From Acidobacteriota bacterium (GTDB lineage: Bacteria; Acidobacteriota; Terriglobia; Bryobacterales; Bryobacteraceae): a stretch of DNA of 41,935 bases. Both the position numbers and the translations under genes were made by a program. Of the stretch, positions 25,557 through 32,984 are shown piece after piece (the first letter of the stretch is position 1; the number at the start of each line of letters is the position of its first letter). The notes below the pieces were generated by a model that was not told where the DNA came from, ran no database searches, and saw nothing but the letters and a program-made list of their open reading frames with translations. Location of the stretch: contig CANIVU010000082.1 of assembly GCA_947470805.1 (NCBI GenBank), positions 1 through 41,935 of the forward strand. Reading direction: 5' to 3'.

Positions 25557-26450
25557 ATGCGCTGCCTCATCACCGGAGGGGCCGGATTCATCGCCTCCCA
25601 CCTCGCCGAAACCCTCCGGAATCAAAATCACGAAGTCATCCTCTTCGACATCCGCAACATCCCAACCGAATCCCCGCTCATCGAAGACGACATCCGCGAC
25701 ACCGCCCTCCTGACCAATGCCCTGCGCGACCACCGCACCGAAGCCGTCTTCCACCTCGCCGCCCTCCCCGGCGTCCGGCTCTCCGTCCGCGAGCCCAAGC
25801 GCGCGATCGATATCAATGTCCAGGGCACCACCTCTGTCCTGGAGTCCGCCCGCCTCGCCGGCGTGCGCAAACTCACCTTCGTCTCCTCCAGCTCCGTCTA
25901 TGGCCTCGGACTCCCCATGCCATTTCAAGAGGACACCACACCAACACTGCCCATCTCCCCCTACACCGCCAGCAAACTCGCCGGCGAAGCGCTCTGCCAC
26001 GCCTATTCCCGGCTCTACAATCTGCCCATCACCGTCACCCGCCTCTTCACCGTCTACGGCCCCCGCCAGCGTCCCGATCTCGCCTTCCACAAATTCATAG
26101 CGGCCATCGCCGCCGGCCAGCCCATCCCCATCTACGGCAACGGCGACTCCCGTCGCGACTATACGTATTGCACCGACGCCGCCCGCGCCCTGGCCGCCAC
26201 GCTCCAGCTCACAACCCCATTCGAAATCGTCAACATCGCCAGCGGCCGCGCTATCCCTCTCACCGAGGTCATCGGCGCCATCGAGGCCGTCGCCAACCGG
26301 CCCGCTCTTCGCGAACACATCCCGCACCAGCCCGGCGATGTCGATGCCACCTTTGCCGACATCACCAAGGCCGCTCGAATCCTCCACTACACCCCTTCCG
26401 TCTCCCTCCTCGATGGCATCCGTGCCCAGTGGCAGTGGCAGACCCGCTAA
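25557..26450 (+). CDS. NAD-dependent nucleotide-sugar epimerase/dehydratase (extended SDR)
   Basis: This 297-residue cytoplasmic protein is an extended short-chain dehydrogenase/reductase. The NAD motif is TGGAGFIASH (residues 6-15), the catalytic pair is Tyr136-Lys140 (SPYTASKLAGEAL), and the FVSSSSVYG strand supplies the catalytic serine. Elements such as VTRLFTVYGPRQRPDLAFHKFIAAIAAGQPIPIYGNGDSRRDYTY are typical of UDP-glucose or UDP-glucuronate 4-epimerases. The exact sugar cannot be told. It is slightly shorter than GalE (about 338). Confidence 0.92.
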   Translation: MRCLITGGAGFIASHLAETLRNQNHEVILFDIRNIPTESPLIEDDIRDTALLTNALRDHRTEAVFHLAALPGVRLSVREPKRAIDINVQGTTSVLESARLAGVRKLTFVSSSSVYGLGLPMPFQEDTTPTLPISPYTASKLAGEALCHAYSRLYNLPITVTRLFTVYGPRQRPDLAFHKFIAAIAAGQPIPIYGNGDSRRDYTYCTDAARALAATLQLTTPFEIVNIASGRAIPLTEVIGAIEAVANRPALREHIPHQPGDVDATFADITKAARILHYTPSVSLLDGIRAQWQWQTR

Positions 26451-26536
26451 CGCTGTTCACCCCGCCCCGCCGCATTTCGCCCCATTCTCATTCCCCGCCG
26501 CGCAAACCCGGCGCAAACTGGTCTCAACTGTACCCG

Positions 26537-26589
26537 AGTGCTCCCCACAGAGACCCTTTCCCCAACAGACAACCTTTGTGGGGAGCGCT
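26537..26589 (+). other. stem-loop in the leader of the LytS-type kinase gene
   Basis: agtgctccccaca (26537-26549) pairs with tgtggggagcgct (26577-26589) over 13 bp with one G-T pair around a 27-base loop that contains another CCCC run. No T-tract follows. It lies about 58 bases before the kinase start and could be an operator or a post-transcriptional element. Confidence 0.7.
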
Positions 26590-26646
26590 CCCGAACCACC
26601 ATGAACACGCCCTCTATTCGTGCCACCATTGCGAAGAGGACACCTC

Positions 26647-27774
26647 GTGGAATTTCTCCGGCGGTACGGATATAGCGTGAATCAGCGATTCTGGAGCATC
26701 GTCGGCCTCTGGTCGCTCTACGGCGTGTTCAACATGATCGTCGTGCACACCCGCTCCATGCTCTACGGCAAGGCCATGAGCTGGTCCGAATGCGCGCTAT
26801 ACGAACTCTCCTACGTCTGGATCTGGGCCGCCGTCACCCCGATCGTTCTCGTGCTCAGCCGGCGCTTCCCGTTGGGCCGCGGTCACTCCTGGCGCAATGC
26901 CTTCGCCCACGTCCTGTGCGCCTTCGCCGCAGCCGTTCTCACGAAGTCCGTTTGGGACTTCACCGCCCTCCCCTTCGTCGCCCCGTCTCTTGTCCCCACC
27001 GATCTCGACTCGTTCCAGAAATCCGTCATCCGCGCCCTTGATTTCGGCGTCCTCCACTACGTCCTCATCATCGTCTGCCACCACGCCGTCGAATACTACC
27101 GCAAGTATGAGGACGGCCGTCTCCGCGCCTCCCAGCTCGAAGCCAAACTTGCCACCGCACAACTCCACGCCCTGAAAATGCAGCTCCACCCGCATTTTCT
27201 CTTCAACACCCTCCACTCCATCTCCGAACTCGTCCACGCCGATCCCGGGCGAGCCGAAACCATGATCGTCCGCCTCAGTGACTTCCTCCGCCTCACCCTC
27301 GATCACGTCGGCATCCCCGAAGTCCCCCTCGGCGAGGAGATCGAATTCCTCCGCCGCTATCTCGAAATCGAACAGATGCGCTTCGAAGAGCGCCTCACCG
27401 TCGATTGGCAAATCGACCCCGCCGTGCAGCTCGTCCGCGTCCCCAACCTCATCCTCCAGCCCATCGTTGAAAATGCGCTGAAACATGGAATTTCCCGGAA
27501 CACCGCCCATGGTGTTCTTCGTATCTCCTGCATGCAGGAGGACGGCAAGCTCGCCATGAAGGTCTACAACAACGGCCCCGCCCCCAAACGAGAGCCCGTC
27601 AATCTTGCAGAACCCGCACGGGAAGGTGTCGGTCTCAACAACACCCGCAGCCGCCTCGAACGTCTCTATGGCGGCGAGCATCACATCGATTTCCGCCACG
27701 CCCCAGCGGGCGGCTTCGAAGTTACCATTCGTATCCCTATGCGACCACAGCCATGCCACACATCCGCACTGTAA
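26647..27774 (+). CDS. LytS-family membrane sensor histidine kinase
   Basis: This 375-residue kinase has four hydrophobic segments (about 16-36, 51-71, 85-105 and 131-147), then a coiled coil (LRASQLEAKLATAQL). The His_kinase domain follows with the LytS/YehU signature QLHPHFLFNTLHS, in which His183 is the expected phosphorylation site. The ATPase domain has NLILQPIVENALKHG (N box) and GVGLNNTRSRLERLYGG (G box). GTG at 26647 is chosen because AAGAGGA lies 6 bases upstream; GTG at 26620 has none. The response regulator starts inside its last 22 bases. The signal is unknown. Confidence 0.93.
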   Translation: MEFLRRYGYSVNQRFWSIVGLWSLYGVFNMIVVHTRSMLYGKAMSWSECALYELSYVWIWAAVTPIVLVLSRRFPLGRGHSWRNAFAHVLCAFAAAVLTKSVWDFTALPFVAPSLVPTDLDSFQKSVIRALDFGVLHYVLIIVCHHAVEYYRKYEDGRLRASQLEAKLATAQLHALKMQLHPHFLFNTLHSISELVHADPGRAETMIVRLSDFLRLTLDHVGIPEVPLGEEIEFLRRYLEIEQMRFEERLTVDWQIDPAVQLVRVPNLILQPIVENALKHGISRNTAHGVLRISCMQEDGKLAMKVYNNGPAPKREPVNLAEPAREGVGLNNTRSRLERLYGGEHHIDFRHAPAGGFEVTIRIPMRPQPCHTSAL

Positions 27775-28511
27775 TCATTGACGACGAGCGGCTCGCCCGT
27801 CAGCGCATCCGCCGCATGCTCACCGACGCACCCGGCTTCGCCGTCGATGGCGAGTTCGAAAACTCCGAAGAGGGCCTCGCCTACCTCGAATCGAACCCGG
27901 CCGACCTGCTCTTCCTCGACATCCAGATGCCCGGCCTCGATGGCTTCGGCCTCCTCGACGCCCTCCCGCCCGATCGCACTCCCATGGTCATCTTCGTCAC
28001 CGCCTACGACGAATACGCCCTCCGCGCCTTCGAAGTCCACGCCTTCGACTATCTGCTCAAACCCTTCGATCAGTCCCGCTTCGAAAAGACCATCGAACGC
28101 GCCCGCAAACAACTCGCCAGCGAAGAACGCAACAGCGAGAAGCTCCTCAACCTCCTCAACGAGTTCCGCCAGCGCAATCAGGAACCCGCCCGCTTCGCCA
28201 TCAAAACGCCCGGCCGCCTTTTCTTCGTCCGCCAGGAGGACATCGATTGGATGGAGGCCGCCGACAACTACGTCAGCCTCCACGTCGGCACGGACACCCA
28301 CCTCATCCGCGACACCATGAACGCCCTCGAACAGCGTCTGGATTCCCACCGGTTCCTCCGCATCCACCGGTCCACCATCGTCAATGCCGACCGCATCAAG
28401 GAACTTCGCCCCTGGTTCCACGGCGAATACATCGTGCTCCTCAAGGACGGCACCGAACTCACCCTCAGCCGCACCTACCGCGAACGCATCCTCAGCCTGC
28501 TCGGTAACTAG
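27753..28511 (+). CDS. LytTR-family response regulator
   Basis: This 252-residue protein has a receiver domain (residues 1-120) with Asp10-Asp11, phosphoacceptor Asp56 in LLFLDIQMP, Thr83 and Lys103 (LLKPFD). A linker helix follows, then a LytTR DNA-binding domain at about 150-250: IDWMEAADNYVSLHV, RFLRIHRSTIVNADRIKEL and GTELTLSRTYRERIL. LytTR proteins bind pairs of direct repeats rather than using a helix-turn-helix. It is the partner of the kinase upstream. Its end overlaps the convergent aminotransferase gene by 20 bases. Confidence 0.95.
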   Translation: MPHIRTVIIDDERLARQRIRRMLTDAPGFAVDGEFENSEEGLAYLESNPADLLFLDIQMPGLDGFGLLDALPPDRTPMVIFVTAYDEYALRAFEVHAFDYLLKPFDQSRFEKTIERARKQLASEERNSEKLLNLLNEFRQRNQEPARFAIKTPGRLFFVRQEDIDWMEAADNYVSLHVGTDTHLIRDTMNALEQRLDSHRFLRIHRSTIVNADRIKELRPWFHGEYIVLLKDGTELTLSRTYRERILSLLGN

Positions 28512-29619
28512 CCCGCACCACCTCGCAGGCGAAATCAATCTCCGTCCGCCCCACCACATACGGTGGCAAAAACCGCAGTACGTTCCCCTGCGTGCAGTTG
28601 ATGATCAACCCCGCCTCCCGCGCCCGCTCCACCACCGGAGCGCCCGGCCCGTCCAGTTCCAACCCCACCATCAGCCCCCGCCCCCGCCCGCCCAGCCTCT
28701 CTAGAAAATACGCCCCCATCTCGCCGATAGCCGGCAACAGCCGCTCCGTCTCCTCCAGAAACGCCAGCGCCACCCGGCACGCCAACGGCCCCCCGCCAAA
28801 CGTCGTCCCGTGCATCCCCGGCCCCAACGCCGCTCCCGCTTCGACTGAAAACATCGTCGCCCCTAAGGGCAACCCGCCCCCCAATGGCTTTGCCGTCACC
28901 ACCACGTCCGGCAGTAACCCAAACCCCTGATACGCAAATCGCTCCCCCGTCCGTCCTAATCCGCACTGCGTCTCATCGGCAATCCACAACGCATCCCGCT
29001 GCGTCGCCAATTCTCGAATATCTTCCAGAAACTCCGCCGTCAACGGCACAATCCCTCCCTCCCCCAGAATCGTCTCCGCCACAATCGCAATCGTGTCCTC
29101 ATTCGCCGCCGCCCGCAGCGCGGCCACATCGTTCGCCTCCACAAACACCACATCCGGCGTCAACGGCCCAAACGGGTCCCGGTATTTCCCCTGCCCCGTC
29201 ACCGCCAACGATCCAGCCGATCGTCCGTGAAACGAGCCCTCCAACGCCACAATCCGCTGCCGCCGCCGGCCCGCGGAATTTGCCCGCGCCCGCGCCGCCT
29301 TCAGCGCCGCCTCCATCGCCTCCGTCCCACTGTTGCTCAGGAACACCAGGTCCAGCCCGCTCCACGCAGCCAGCCGCGCCGCCAGCGCTTCCTGATACGG
29401 ATGCCGGTGCAGGTTCGATGAATGCACGCACATCCCCGCCTGCTCCCGGATCGCCGCCACCAGCGCCGGATGTCCATACCCCAAGGCGTTCACCCCAATG
29501 CCCGTGATGAAGTCCAGGTACCGCCGCCCCGCGGCATCAAAGACATAACAACCCTCCCCGCGCTCCACCAGCAGCGGCCGCATCCCATAAACAGGCAGCA
29601 AATGTTCTGTGGTAACCAT
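28492..29619 (-). CDS. class III aminotransferase, ArgD-like (acetylornithine/succinylornithine type)
   Basis: This 375-residue PLP enzyme resembles acetylornithine aminotransferase: LDFITGIGVNALGYGHPALVAAI, NSGTEAMEAALKAARA, GSFHGRSAGSLAVTGQ, Asp215-Glu216 in ADETQCGLGRTG, and the Schiff-base lysine Lys244 in TAKPLGGGLPLGA. It lies outside any arginine gene cluster and is divergent from a LysR regulator, so it may serve another omega-amino acid or a catabolic pathway. ATG at 29619 has AGGATGG about 7 bases upstream. A start at 29652 is less likely. Confidence 0.9.
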   Translation of the reverse strand: MVTTEHLLPVYGMRPLLVERGEGCYVFDAAGRRYLDFITGIGVNALGYGHPALVAAIREQAGMCVHSSNLHRHPYQEALAARLAAWSGLDLVFLSNSGTEAMEAALKAARARANSAGRRRQRIVALEGSFHGRSAGSLAVTGQGKYRDPFGPLTPDVVFVEANDVAALRAAANEDTIAIVAETILGEGGIVPLTAEFLEDIRELATQRDALWIADETQCGLGRTGERFAYQGFGLLPDVVVTAKPLGGGLPLGATMFSVEAGAALGPGMHGTTFGGGPLACRVALAFLEETERLLPAIGEMGAYFLERLGGRGRGLMVGLELDGPGAPVVERAREAGLIINCTQGNVLRFLPPYVVGRTEIDFACEVVRASYRAG

Positions 29620-29660
29620 ATGCACCCATCCTGCGGCGAAACGCCAATTCACTCAAATAC

Positions 29661-29681
29661 TATCAATGAGATCAATTGATA
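29661..29681. promoter_or_regulatory. LysR-type operator dyad between divergent genes
   Basis: tatcaat (29661-29667) and attgata (29675-29681) form a perfect 7-bp dyad around a 7-base centre, containing the T-N11-A core expected for LysR proteins. It lies between the aminotransferase start (29619) and the LysR start (29692), where it could control both genes. Confidence 0.7.
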
Positions 29682-29691
29682 CCTTTAAGAT

Positions 29692-30585
29692 ATGAATCTG
29701 AACGGGATCGAACTCAGTCACCTCCGCTACTTCCTCGCCGTCGCCGAAGAACTCCACTTTGGCCGCGCCGCCCTCCGCCTCCACATCGCCCAGCCACCCC
29801 TTACCCGCCACATTCAAATTCTCGAATCCCGCCTCGACTGCCGCCTGTTTGAACGCACCTCCCGCTCCACCCGTCTCACGCCCGCCGGCGAACTCCTGCG
29901 CGACCGCGCCCGCGCCGTCCTCGCTGAAACCAATCTGACCTTCCAAGCTATCCGCCGCGCCGCCAACGGTGAAGAAGGCCAACTCACCGTCGCTACCGCC
30001 CCGTCCCTCATGCTCGGCGATCTCCCCAAAGTCATCCGCGCCTTCCACCGCAAATACCCCCGCATCGAATTCCGCCTTCACGAAATGGCCACCAGCGCCA
30101 TCCTCCAATCCGTCACCACTGGCACCGCCGACCTCGGCTTCGTCCGCGGTCGCGACAAAGACCCCCACGTCGACGCCCACCTCACCTGGCCCGACCCACT
30201 CGTCGCCATCGTCCCCAACGACTTCCCCAAGGGCCCACTCCGCCTTGCCCAACTCCGCGCCCACCCGTTCGTATTCTTTCCTCGCCACATCGGCCCATCT
30301 CTTTACGACGAAGTGATGGCCGTCTGCCGCCGCGCCGGCTTCACGCCGACCGTCACGCAAGAGGCCCGCCAATGGTCCAGTATCGTCAGCCTCGTTAGCG
30401 CGGGCATGGGCGTCTCGCTCGCTCCCCAGTCCATTCAAAGCCTGCTCCCCAAAGCCGCCCGCTACGTCCCCATTCCCAACGCAACCACCACCGTCCGCAT
30501 CATCGGCCGCAAAACCGGTACCGCCAACCCGGCCGTCGAAAACTTTCTGAAGGTCTGCCGCGAACACTTCGCGCAGCTAAGATAA
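29692..30585 (+). CDS. LysR-family transcriptional regulator
   Basis: This 297-residue protein has the LysR helix-turn-helix in residues 5-65 (HLRYFLAVAEELHFGRAALRLHIAQPPLTRHIQILE) and a two-lobed co-inducer domain (about 90-295: QLTVATAPSLMLGDLPKVIRAFHRKYP, DLGFVRGRDKD, VSAGMGVSLAPQS). Its length is normal. It is divergent from the ArgD-like aminotransferase gene, with a LysR-type dyad between them, so it probably regulates that gene and itself. The co-inducer may be the substrate or product of that enzyme. Confidence 0.95.
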   Translation: MNLNGIELSHLRYFLAVAEELHFGRAALRLHIAQPPLTRHIQILESRLDCRLFERTSRSTRLTPAGELLRDRARAVLAETNLTFQAIRRAANGEEGQLTVATAPSLMLGDLPKVIRAFHRKYPRIEFRLHEMATSAILQSVTTGTADLGFVRGRDKDPHVDAHLTWPDPLVAIVPNDFPKGPLRLAQLRAHPFVFFPRHIGPSLYDEVMAVCRRAGFTPTVTQEARQWSSIVSLVSAGMGVSLAPQSIQSLLPKAARYVPIPNATTTVRIIGRKTGTANPAVENFLKVCREHFAQLR

Positions 30586-30593
30586 AGTCTTCG

Positions 30594-30995
30594 ATGGATC
30601 CCAACGTTGCCCCACCACGCGGGAGGTCGATCGTGGTCCCGGCCGCGGCCAGTTGCCTCGGCCTGTTCGCCCTCGGCGCCGGCGCCCGGAATCTCCTCCA
30701 GCCAACGATCAACTGGCCCTCCGCTCTCACCGAAATCACAGTGGGCTCGCTGCTCTTTCTGCTGGCCCTCTGGCCCCCGCGCGCAGGGGCGGCAAAGAAC
30801 GCCCTTGTCATCTTTCTCGCCCTGATAGCCGCCGGACTCACTTGGGCGGGCGTACTGCGCTTCCGCCAATCCGGCCCGCCCGGTGCGGACCAAATCTCGG
30901 TAACCACCACCCCATCGCCACAGGGATTCGGTAGATTCCTCCTATACGGAGCACAGATGCTAACCGCCTGGTGGAAGCGCCTGTTCGAACGCTAA
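30594..30995 (+). CDS. small membrane protein of unknown function
   Basis: This 133-residue protein has three hydrophobic segments: about residues 13-32 (IVVPAAASCLGLFALGAGA), 47-62 (ITVGSLLFLLALWPP) and 67-85 (AKNALVIFLALIAAGLTWAGVL). A C-terminal polar part ends in TAWWKRLFER. I do not recognise it. It starts 8 bases after the LysR gene and may share its transcript. Opposite-strand frames here look like shadows. Confidence 0.6.
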   Translation: MDPNVAPPRGRSIVVPAAASCLGLFALGAGARNLLQPTINWPSALTEITVGSLLFLLALWPPRAGAAKNALVIFLALIAAGLTWAGVLRFRQSGPPGADQISVTTTPSPQGFGRFLLYGAQMLTAWWKRLFER

Positions 30996-31009
30996 CCGCC
31001 GAAGATCCG

Positions 31010-31966
31010 CTACGGCACCAGCCCCTTAAACAAGCGGTCAAACAACACCGGGTCCGCCGAAACACCGATCATCGCATTCGGCCGCGCCCCCTCCACCCGC
31101 ACCAACCGTCCCCGTTCCCGTGGCCGCTTCCGTACCGCCAGCGCCATCATCCGCTGCGTCATAATCGTCGGTTCCGTCAGCGTCATCGCCGCCAGCACAT
31201 CCCACGCAAAATACCGGCCGCCCCGGATCGCCTCCGCCTCCAACCGCAGTAAACGCAGCACCACCGTCGACGCCCACTCCCGCGCCTGCTCTTCAAAGAA
31301 CTGCAACATCGCCGGTCCGATCGGGACCCGGTTCGTCGCGTCCAACGGCACAATCCGCACCCGCCACTCCCCGCGCAACACCCGCTCGGCCGCCTCCGGG
31401 TCCACCCACGCGTTCCACTCCGCCGTCGGCGCCGCCGGGACATTCCCCGCCACCTCCAGCGCCCCACCCATCCAAACCAACTCCCGCAACCCCGGTCCCG
31501 TCCTCGGTTCCAACGCAATCGCCTGCCCCAGATTCGTCAACGGCCCCAGCGCCAACACCCGCACCGGCCGCCGCATGTCCATCAGCCGCTCAGCCAGAAA
31601 CTCCGCCGCCCCCTTTGCCTCCGGCTTCCGCTTCGGCGCCGGAAACTCATCGCGCAGTAACTTGTCCGACGCCGTCCGCCAATCGGCCGGAAACGCGCCA
31701 GTTCCCTGAACGGGGCGGTCCGCGCCCACGTAGACCGGAACCCCTGTCAACCCGCCCGCCTCCAACACCCGCAGAACGGACTGCGCCCCCTCCGCCGGAT
31801 GCGCCAACCCCTGCGCCACCGTCACCGCTTCAATCCGTACTCCCGGTTGCCGCATCAGCCATAGCAACGCGATCAGGTCGTCAGCCCCGGCGTCGGTATC
31901 GACGATCACCGGAGCCTGCGCCAGAACCGCAACCGGCAGTAAGGACAGCAGGAAAAGAAATCGCAT
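31010..31966 (-). CDS. exported inosine-uridine-type nucleoside hydrolase
   Basis: This 318-residue protein has a signal peptide (MRFLFLLSLLPVAVLAQA) followed by the nucleoside hydrolase calcium motif VDTDAGADD (Asp23, Asp25, Asp29, Asp30). Family elements ALGPLTNLGQAI, WMGGALEVAGNVPAAPTAEWNAWVDPEAA and AWDVLAAMTL are present. It would cut the N-glycosidic bond of nucleosides outside the cytoplasm, giving base and ribose. ATG at 31966 is preferred over GTG at 31975. It stands alone on this strand. Confidence 0.92.
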   Translation of the reverse strand: MRFLFLLSLLPVAVLAQAPVIVDTDAGADDLIALLWLMRQPGVRIEAVTVAQGLAHPAEGAQSVLRVLEAGGLTGVPVYVGADRPVQGTGAFPADWRTASDKLLRDEFPAPKRKPEAKGAAEFLAERLMDMRRPVRVLALGPLTNLGQAIALEPRTGPGLRELVWMGGALEVAGNVPAAPTAEWNAWVDPEAAERVLRGEWRVRIVPLDATNRVPIGPAMLQFFEEQAREWASTVVLRLLRLEAEAIRGGRYFAWDVLAAMTLTEPTIMTQRMMALAVRKRPRERGRLVRVEGARPNAMIGVSADPVLFDRLFKGLVP

Positions 31967-32038
31967 CGCCAGCACTCAAGTTTTTCACTGCCGTCGCCGA
32001 TAGAAGAACAGGCGGCATGGCAGCCGTCACTGAACAGT

Positions 32039-32257
32039 ATGCGCTACCTTTGCTCCCTTCTGCTCCTCATTTTGCTCCTCCTCGGCCCTCTGGCATCGCA
32101 GGCACAGGCGGCTTCCACCAAGCGGCCGCCCGGCAAACAGTCCAGCCTCTCCTCGGTTCGCAAAAAACAGAAGTTCAACCGCAAGCCCAACGTCTATAGC
32201 GCCAAGCGCAATCGGCCCATGATGGCAAAGAAGCCGCACTGGTGGCAGCACCACTAA
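32039..32257 (+). CDS. small exported basic protein
   Basis: This 72-residue protein begins with a strong signal peptide (MRYLCSLLLLILLLLGPLASQAQA). The mature ~48 residues are very basic (SVRKKQKFNRKPNVYSAKRNRPMMAKKPHWW) and end in QHH. No family is recognised. A polyanion-binding or antimicrobial-like role would fit the composition but is speculation. It converges with the PIN toxin gene, 4 bases between the stops. Confidence 0.7.
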   Translation: MRYLCSLLLLILLLLGPLASQAQAASTKRPPGKQSSLSSVRKKQKFNRKPNVYSAKRNRPMMAKKPHWWQHH

Positions 32258-32261
32258 CCCC

Positions 32262-32660
32262 TTAGTAGCACCGCAGCTCTGAACAGGCAACAAGCCGCGC
32301 GTCCACCGTCGCCAACGGCAACCGCATCTCTATCGCCGTCGCGGCGATAAACCGATCCGCCGGATCATCGTGGGTCAACGCGATAACTCGTGACCGCATG
32401 GCAATCGCGGCGGTCAATCGCGCGTCCCGAACCGGCAGTTGCCGCTGTGCTCGGCTAATCCAATCTACCGGGCTCTCCGTCACCGGTAGGCGGCCCTTCT
32501 CTATCAGTAGATGCGCCTCCCAAACACTGATTGGGCTCAAGTACAGTTCCGTCTTTTCATCCTCCAAGAGGAGGCGGATTCGTCGCGGCAATCGCTCGTC
32601 GCCCAGCAGGTACCAGAGCCAAATGTGGGTATCGAGCAGAATCCGTTGACCTGTACTCAT
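32262..32660 (-). CDS. vapC: PIN-domain toxin (VapC-like)
   Basis: This 132-residue PIN-domain protein is a probable endoribonuclease toxin. Acidic residues that bind magnesium are in place: Asp10 (ILLDTHIWLWYL), Glu48 (SPISVWEAHLLIEKGRL), Asp98-Asp99 and Asp102 (THDDPADRFIAATA). The start overlaps the antitoxin stop (ATGA), as usual for a toxin-antitoxin pair made in a fixed ratio. The 'DTHIWLW' subclass is common in Acidobacteria and cyanobacteria. RNA targets of such toxins are often tRNA, but this one is untested. Confidence 0.93.
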   Translation of the reverse strand: MSTGQRILLDTHIWLWYLLGDERLPRRIRLLLEDEKTELYLSPISVWEAHLLIEKGRLPVTESPVDWISRAQRQLPVRDARLTAAIAMRSRVIALTHDDPADRFIAATAIEMRLPLATVDARLVACSELRCY

Positions 32661-32896
32661 TTCCCTAAAGCCTCCCAGTCGCTCTCACCCAACGGAGTAA
32701 CCAAGTCACCAACCTCCCCGGCCAGTGTCTCTCGCATCACCCCAAAACGGGCCCGGCCCGTAGCAACGGGCGGCGGATAGACAATCGCCAAAGGTTGCCC
32801 ATTTTTCAAGATCTGAATCGGCTCGCCGGTCTCACGGACATCCTCAAGGAGCCGCAAACACAATGCCTTAAACTCAGAAACATTGATCGTTATCAT
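32657..32896 (-). CDS. Phd/YefM-type antitoxin
   Basis: This 79-residue antitoxin begins MITINVSEFKALCLRLLEDVRETGEPIQILKNGQPLAIVYPP, the standard Phd/YefM N-terminal DNA-binding fold. The C-terminal ~30 residues (VGDLVTPLGESDWEALGK) would wrap the toxin. It has no Shine-Dalgarno sequence, and the -10 element lies 5 bases before the ATG, so the mRNA may be leaderless. It is the first gene of the pair, and two operator dyads precede it. Confidence 0.93.
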   Translation of the reverse strand: MITINVSEFKALCLRLLEDVRETGEPIQILKNGQPLAIVYPPPVATGRARFGVMRETLAGEVGDLVTPLGESDWEALGK

Positions 32897-32899
32897 CTC

Positions 32900-32931
32900 T
32901 GACTATAGTCACATATTTTGACCATAGTCAA
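32900..32931 (-). promoter_or_regulatory. autoregulated promoter of the toxin-antitoxin pair with two operator dyads
   Basis: On the minus strand TTGACT (32931-32926) and TATAGT (32907-32902) form a promoter with an 18-bp spacer. The palindrome TGACTATAGTCA (32900-32911) covers the -10 and TGACCATAGTCA (32919-32930), a one-change copy, covers the -35. Centres are 19 bp apart, so two dimers could bind nearly the same face. This fits repression by the antitoxin. Confidence 0.8.
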
Positions 32932-32984
32932 TACACCTCATCTTCCCCGGAACAAACCGCCCCCTGTCCTCGTCTCCCTCTCCG

